Positions 59,187 through 64,000 of a DNA stretch of 64,000 bases are shown piece after piece; position 1 is the stretch's first letter, and the number at the start of each line of letters is the position of its first letter. A model generated the notes under the pieces. That model made no database searches, had not been told where the DNA came from, and saw only the letters and a list, made by a program, of their open reading frames with translations. The translations under genes were made by a program, and so were the position numbers. This stretch comes from Bacteroidota bacterium (GTDB taxonomy: Bacteria > Bacteroidota > Ignavibacteria > Ignavibacteriales > Ignavibacteriaceae), in the NCBI GenBank assembly GCA_022564295.1, contig JADFLR010000017.1:1-64000 (forward strand), in the 5' to 3' direction.

Positions 59187-62090
59187 ATGAGAAATTTAGA
59201 ACATCCCGATAAATTTGTAAACCGCCATATTGGTCCGCGCGATTATCAGTTGGAAGAGATGGCAAAAACCTGCGGTGTAAATTCAGTAGATGAATTAATT
59301 GATGAAACAATCCCCGCCAATATCCGCCTCAATAAGAAACTTAGTTTGGCGTCTGCAGTAACCGAGCATTCTTTTATAAAAAATCTTCAAAAGATTGCAT
59401 CAAAGAACAAAGTTTTTAAATCTTACATAGGAATGGGATATCATCCTGCAAATTTACCTTCCGTTATACAAAGAAATATTTTGGAAAATCCCGGATGGTA
59501 CACTCAATACACTCCTTATCAGGCAGAAATTGCACAAGGAAGATTGGAAGCATTACTCATTTTTCAAACAGTGATTTCAGATCTTACAGCAATGGATATA
59601 GCCAATGCTTCACTTTTAGATGAAGGAACTTCTGCTGCCGAAGCAATGTTAATGTTTCACGCATTGCGCCCAAAAGATAAAAAGGAAGCGCACGTGTTTT
59701 TTGTTTCGGAAGAGTGTTATCCGCAAACAATTGGTGTACTTAAATCGAGAGCAATTTCGCAAGGAATAGAACTAAAAATTAGCGATTTCAAAACTGAAAA
59801 ACTTACCGATGACATATTCGGTGTTCTTGTTCAGTATCCCTCGGGAAATGGTGAGATAAAAGATTATTCTGAGTTTTTTAAAGTCGCCGGAGAGAAAAGA
59901 ATATTTAAAGTTATTGCAGCAGATTTGCTAAGTCTTACTTTACTTAAACCCCCGGGAGAGTTTGGCGCCGATGCAGTTGTTGGGTCTTCACAAAGGTTTG
60001 GTGTTCCTATGGGTTTCGGCGGTCCACATGCAGCATTCTTTGCAACCAAAGAAATATTTAGAAGATATATACCGGGAAGAATTATTGGTATTTCGGTTGA
60101 TAATGAAGGGAATCAGGCATATCGTATGGCTCTTCAAACAAGAGAGCAGCATATTAGAAGAGAAAAAGCTACAAGCAATATTTGCACTGCACAGGCGCTG
60201 CTTGCAATAATCGCGGGAATGTATGCAGTTTATCATGGTCCTGATGGATTAAAAGATATTGCTAATCGTATAAGTACGTTCACCCGGATGTTAGACGCAT
60301 CACTTAATGATTTCGGTTTTAAACAACTGAACAAAAACTTCTTCGATACATTATTAATTGAAGATACAAACGAACGAATTGATGCAATAAAAATTGAAGC
60401 GTTAAAAAGAGAAATCAATTTAAGATATATCGGAAACAACAGAATCGGAATATCAATTAATGAAACTACTGGAGGGGAGGATATAAAAGAACTGGTAGAA
60501 CTTTTTGCTGTTGTATCGAATAATAAAGTTCCTGATGATCATCTTCAAAAATTATTTATAAAAGCAAGGACAGAATATCCTGATTTTCTATCGCGAACAA
60601 GTGATTTTCTTACTCACGAAACTTTTAACAGTTATCAATCAGAAACAGAAATGTTAAGATTTTTAAAAAAACTGGAAAACAGGGATTTATCTTTAGCTCA
60701 TTCGATGACACCACTTGGTTCATGCACAATGAAACTAAACGGCACCTCCGAAATGCTTGGAATTTCCTGGCCTCAGTTTTCTGATATTCATCCATTTGCA
60801 CCGGCTGATCAAACGAAAGGTTATCAACAGATAATAAATGAACTTGAATTTGACCTTGCTGAAATAACAGGTTTACCTGCAGTGTCACTTCAACCGAATT
60901 CGGGGGCACAGGGAGAGTTCACGGGTTTAATGGTTATTAGAGAGTATCATCACAGTAAAGGCGAAAAAGATAGGAACGTTGTTTTAATTCCATCTTCGGC
61001 ACATGGAACGAATCCAGCAAGCGCTGTTATGGCAGGAATGAAAGTAGTGGTTGTTAAATGTGATGAGCAGGGGAACATCGACGTTTATGATCTTAAAAAC
61101 AAAGCAGAGCAGTTTAAGGATAATTTATCCACACTTATGGTAACTTATCCATCAACGCATGGTGTGTTTGAAGAAAAAATAATTGAGATGTGTGAGATTA
61201 TTCACCAGAACGGCGGACAGGTTTATATGGATGGTGCTAATATGAATGCGCAGGTTGGATTAACCAATCCCGCTTTAATTGGTGCTGATGTTTGCCATCT
61301 TAACTTGCATAAAACCTTTGCAATACCGCACGGCGGCGGCGGACCGGGAATGGGTCCGATCTGTGCTGCCGGGCATTTGGCTCCTTTTTTACCTACTCAT
61401 TATTTTGTTAAAGTTGGTGGTGATAAAGGAATTGCTTCAGTTTCATCTGCTCCGTGGGGAAGCGCAAATGTTTTGATCATTTCTTATGCTTACATAAAAC
61501 TGATGGGACCTGAAGGACTAACCAAAGCAACCAAAACAGCAATTGTAAACGCAAACTATATTCTTAACAGGTTACAAAAATATTACAAAGTTTTGTACAC
61601 CGGTTTGAACGACAGGGTTGCACACGAATTAATCTTTGATATGAGAGAGTTTAAACAATCAGTTCAAATAGATGTTGAAGATATTGCTAAACGATTAATT
61701 GATTATGGATTCCATGCACCAACGGTTTCTTTTCCTGTACTGGGTACGTTGATGGTTGAACCGACAGAAAGTGAATCGAAAGAAGAGATAGACAGATTTT
61801 GCGATACTCTAATTTCAATCAGGAATGAAATTAAAGAAATTGAAGAAGGCGAGGAGGATCCTATAGATAACCTATTAAAAAATGCACCTCATACTTTAAA
61901 GGTTTTAACAGCAAATGAGTGGAATCATAAGTATTCAAGAGAGAAAGCAGCTTACCCTCTTCCTTTTACAAAAGAAAAGAAATTCTGGGCTGCTGTTGGA
62001 AGGATTGACAGTGCATACGGCGATAGGAATCTTGTTTGTTCTTGTGTGCCGGTTTCGGATTATGAAGAAGAAACGTTGGTAAATAGGTAG
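59187..62090 (+). CDS. gcvP: Glycine dehydrogenase (aminomethyl-transferring), P-protein
   Basis: 967 aa; [40 protein letters not shown]. Confidence 0.97.
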   Translation: MRNLEHPDKFVNRHIGPRDYQLEEMAKTCGVNSVDELIDETIPANIRLNKKLSLASAVTEHSFIKNLQKIASKNKVFKSYIGMGYHPANLPSVIQRNILENPGWYTQYTPYQAEIAQGRLEALLIFQTVISDLTAMDIANASLLDEGTSAAEAMLMFHALRPKDKKEAHVFFVSEECYPQTIGVLKSRAISQGIELKISDFKTEKLTDDIFGVLVQYPSGNGEIKDYSEFFKVAGEKRIFKVIAADLLSLTLLKPPGEFGADAVVGSSQRFGVPMGFGGPHAAFFATKEIFRRYIPGRIIGISVDNEGNQAYRMALQTREQHIRREKATSNICTAQALLAIIAGMYAVYHGPDGLKDIANRISTFTRMLDASLNDFGFKQLNKNFFDTLLIEDTNERIDAIKIEALKREINLRYIGNNRIGISINETTGGEDIKELVELFAVVSNNKVPDDHLQKLFIKARTEYPDFLSRTSDFLTHETFNSYQSETEMLRFLKKLENRDLSLAHSMTPLGSCTMKLNGTSEMLGISWPQFSDIHPFAPADQTKGYQQIINELEFDLAEITGLPAVSLQPNSGAQGEFTGLMVIREYHHSKGEKDRNVVLIPSSAHGTNPASAVMAGMKVVVVKCDEQGNIDVYDLKNKAEQFKDNLSTLMVTYPSTHGVFEEKIIEMCEIIHQNGGQVYMDGANMNAQVGLTNPALIGADVCHLNLHKTFAIPHGGGGPGMGPICAAGHLAPFLPTHYFVKVGGDKGIASVSSAPWGSANVLIISYAYIKLMGPEGLTKATKTAIVNANYILNRLQKYYKVLYTGLNDRVAHELIFDMREFKQSVQIDVEDIAKRLIDYGFHAPTVSFPVLGTLMVEPTESESKEEIDRFCDTLISIRNEIKEIEEGEEDPIDNLLKNAPHTLKVLTANEWNHKYSREKAAYPLPFTKEKKFWAAVGRIDSAYGDRNLVCSCVPVSDYEEETLVNR

Positions 62091-62222
62091 AACCGTTAAG
62101 TTGATTAAGACGGTGTTTACTACCGTATAAAATTTGCACTTTAAGTTTTTGTTTAATCTCTTTAAATACATTTTAATTTTTTTTTCACATCGTTTATATG
62201 ATTTACCTAATACCGGATTTGA

Positions 62223-63551
62223 ATGATTAAAAACATTTATTTCATCTTTATAACACTTTGCTTTACAACCCTGATTAAAGCAGAAGGCAGCGACACACTT
62301 TTTTATAAAGGTGATTATTCTGTAATAATTGATTCCATAGTTATAATAGGTAATGATCAAACAGAAGACTTTATCATACTAAGAGAATTAACTGTTGCGC
62401 TTGGAGATACTCTTAATCCTAAACTTGCTGAGTATAATAGGGAAAGAGTTTACAGTCTTAATATTTTCAACGAAGTAAAACTACATCCATTCCAATTAAA
62501 CAATGTTAATTATCTTTTAATTACCATTGAAGAGAGCTGGTACATTTACCCGCTTCCGTTTCTTACTTTGAAGGATAGAGACTGGAGTAAAATTTCTTAC
62601 GGTGTGGCTGTAAAGATCGCAAACTTCAGGGGAAGGAATGAAACATTAAGGGGCAGGTTAGCATTGGGGTACGACCCATCACTTACCTTTTCCTATTCGA
62701 ATCCAAACCTTTCACGTAACCTCGATTTATTCTCAATCTTTCAGATTGGTTTACAGGAAGTAAGCAACAGAAGTACTACTGCAGAAGAATTAGCTGGTGG
62801 CGATTTTGAACATAAGTTTTATTTTGCCAAACTCACTTTCGGTAAACGTTTTGGATTGTTTCACCGCTTTGCTGTTACTGCGGGGTACGATTACGTTGAA
62901 ACTCCTTTTTTTATCGAAGGTATTTCCGCTTCAAATGAGAGAATAGATAGAACCGTAATACTCGGAGCAAGTTATAACTATGATACAAGGGATTTACGAC
63001 AGTATGCTTCAAACGGTTTATTTGCATTTGCGAGTTTCGAGTTAAAGGGTATGGGTATTAATGATATCAAATACAGAATAGCTTATTTTGATTATAGAGA
63101 ATACAGACCTATTATTAGTAGTCTTGTTCTTAAATGGCGTCTTGCTGCACGCTTAACAAATGGCAAAGTTCCCTTCTACGATTATTCCTATCTCGGACTT
63201 GGACAAAGAATAAGAGGGCATTGGGATGAACAACAGGAGGGCAACGACTTATTTATTGGTTCACTGGAACTGGATTACTGGATTTTAAATGATTACCGGC
63301 TCAACCTTTATTGGATTCCTCTCCTGCCGAATTCACTTCTTTCTTACCGTGTGGGTCTCGTTTGGGAATTATTTGTTGATACCGGCACAACACGATTAAT
63401 CGGTGAACCACTTGCACTTAATCAGTTCAGCACTGGTTACGGAACAGGTGTTTCACTATTGTTGCTACCTTACTTTACTATGCGGATTGAATATGCAGTT
63501 AATGAACAATTTAAAGGACAATGGATTTTTGATATTGGTGCATCTTTCTAA
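62223..63551 (+). CDS. BamA/TamA-like outer membrane protein (POTRA + Omp85 barrel)
   Basis: SIVIIGNDQTEDFIILRELTVALGDTL…; barrel with GLGQRIRGHWDEQQEGNDLFIGSLELDYWI. Confidence 0.85.
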   Translation: MIKNIYFIFITLCFTTLIKAEGSDTLFYKGDYSVIIDSIVIIGNDQTEDFIILRELTVALGDTLNPKLAEYNRERVYSLNIFNEVKLHPFQLNNVNYLLITIEESWYIYPLPFLTLKDRDWSKISYGVAVKIANFRGRNETLRGRLALGYDPSLTFSYSNPNLSRNLDLFSIFQIGLQEVSNRSTTAEELAGGDFEHKFYFAKLTFGKRFGLFHRFAVTAGYDYVETPFFIEGISASNERIDRTVILGASYNYDTRDLRQYASNGLFAFASFELKGMGINDIKYRIAYFDYREYRPIISSLVLKWRLAARLTNGKVPFYDYSYLGLGQRIRGHWDEQQEGNDLFIGSLELDYWILNDYRLNLYWIPLLPNSLLSYRVGLVWELFVDTGTTRLIGEPLALNQFSTGYGTGVSLLLLPYFTMRIEYAVNEQFKGQWIFDIGASF

Positions 63552-64000
63552 CATAGAACTATATTATTCCTCTGAAGAGAATATCTCCGATGAAATTATC
63601 TTATTAGCCGGCGATGAATTTAAGCATGCCGTAAAGGTAATGCGCAGTAAAATTGGTGATACGATTTATGTTACGAATGGTACTGGTTTAATAATCAAAA
63701 CTGAAATTTTAACTATCAAAAAAGATAAACTTTCTGCTAAGATAATTGAAACCATTAAAACCGAAAACAAATTTGAGAATATTTTCTTCTGCATTCCAAA
63801 GTTAAAGAATCCCGAAAGGTTTAAATTTGCAATAGAAAAATGTGTTGAGCTTGGAGTTACAAATTTTATTATCTTCGAATCAAAAAGAACAATTGCAAAA
63901 GGAACGAATATTAAAAGGTGGGAGAAGATTGCACTCGCAGCAATGAAGCAATCGTTAAGAGCATTCTTACCAAAAATTAAATTATTAAGAAATCTATCGG
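63538..64000 (+). CDS. rsmE: 16S rRNA (uracil-1498-N3)-methyltransferase RsmE, partial at window edge (GTG start)
   Basis: Open frame to the window end: …LLAGDEFKHAVKVMRSKIGDTIYVTNG…IPKLKNPERFKFAIEKCVELGVTNFIIFESKRTI…AMKQSLR. Confidence 0.85.
   Translation, partial: MHLSNIELYYSSEENISDEIILLAGDEFKHAVKVMRSKIGDTIYVTNGTGLIIKTEILTIKKDKLSAKIIETIKTENKFENIFFCIPKLKNPERFKFAIEKCVELGVTNFIIFESKRTIAKGTNIKRWEKIALAAMKQSLRAFLPKIKLLRNLS

Overview
The 64 kb AT-rich window looks like a chromosome of the Ignavibacteria/Chlorobi-Bacteroidota lineage (inferred from gene content and style; not proven). Most of it is ordinary: a molybdenum-hydroxylase module (xanthine dehydrogenase, YgfK-like, XdhC-like), Na+/amino-acid symporters, a GH9 glucanase, lexA, spoVG-like, dinB, an NtrC-type regulator, acyl-CoA metabolism with meaB, nadD, an ABC exporter, the yceD-rpmF-plsX-fab-acpP-rnc operon, gcvP, a BamA-like protein and a partial rsmE. 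Three regions stand out. (1) At 0.27-2.5 kb on the minus strand, six overlapping, mutually similar mini-ORFs (coiled-coil plus sigma-region-4-like HTH; one carries an in-frame TAG, one is truncated) lead into a 290-aa wHTH protein with a C-terminal Rx4H (HEPN-like) motif. This is a candidate undescribed regulatory or defence operon. (2) At 8.7-13.35 kb there is a same-strand array of accessory genes whose intergenic spaces hold long imperfect palindromes ending in CGTT(G/A/C). It looks like an integron-type cassette cluster without an integrase (CALIN-like), with a ~94% identical GNAT gene present twice. (3) At 20.9-35.7 kb there is an exopolysaccharide-like locus (TPR/beta-barrel, GT2, two degenerate NodB-fold-like proteins, Fn3 lipoprotein) flanked by a KaiC-like protein with an altered Walker A and a PAS hybrid kinase with an eroded ATPase domain. 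No rRNA, tRNA or CRISPR array was recognised.
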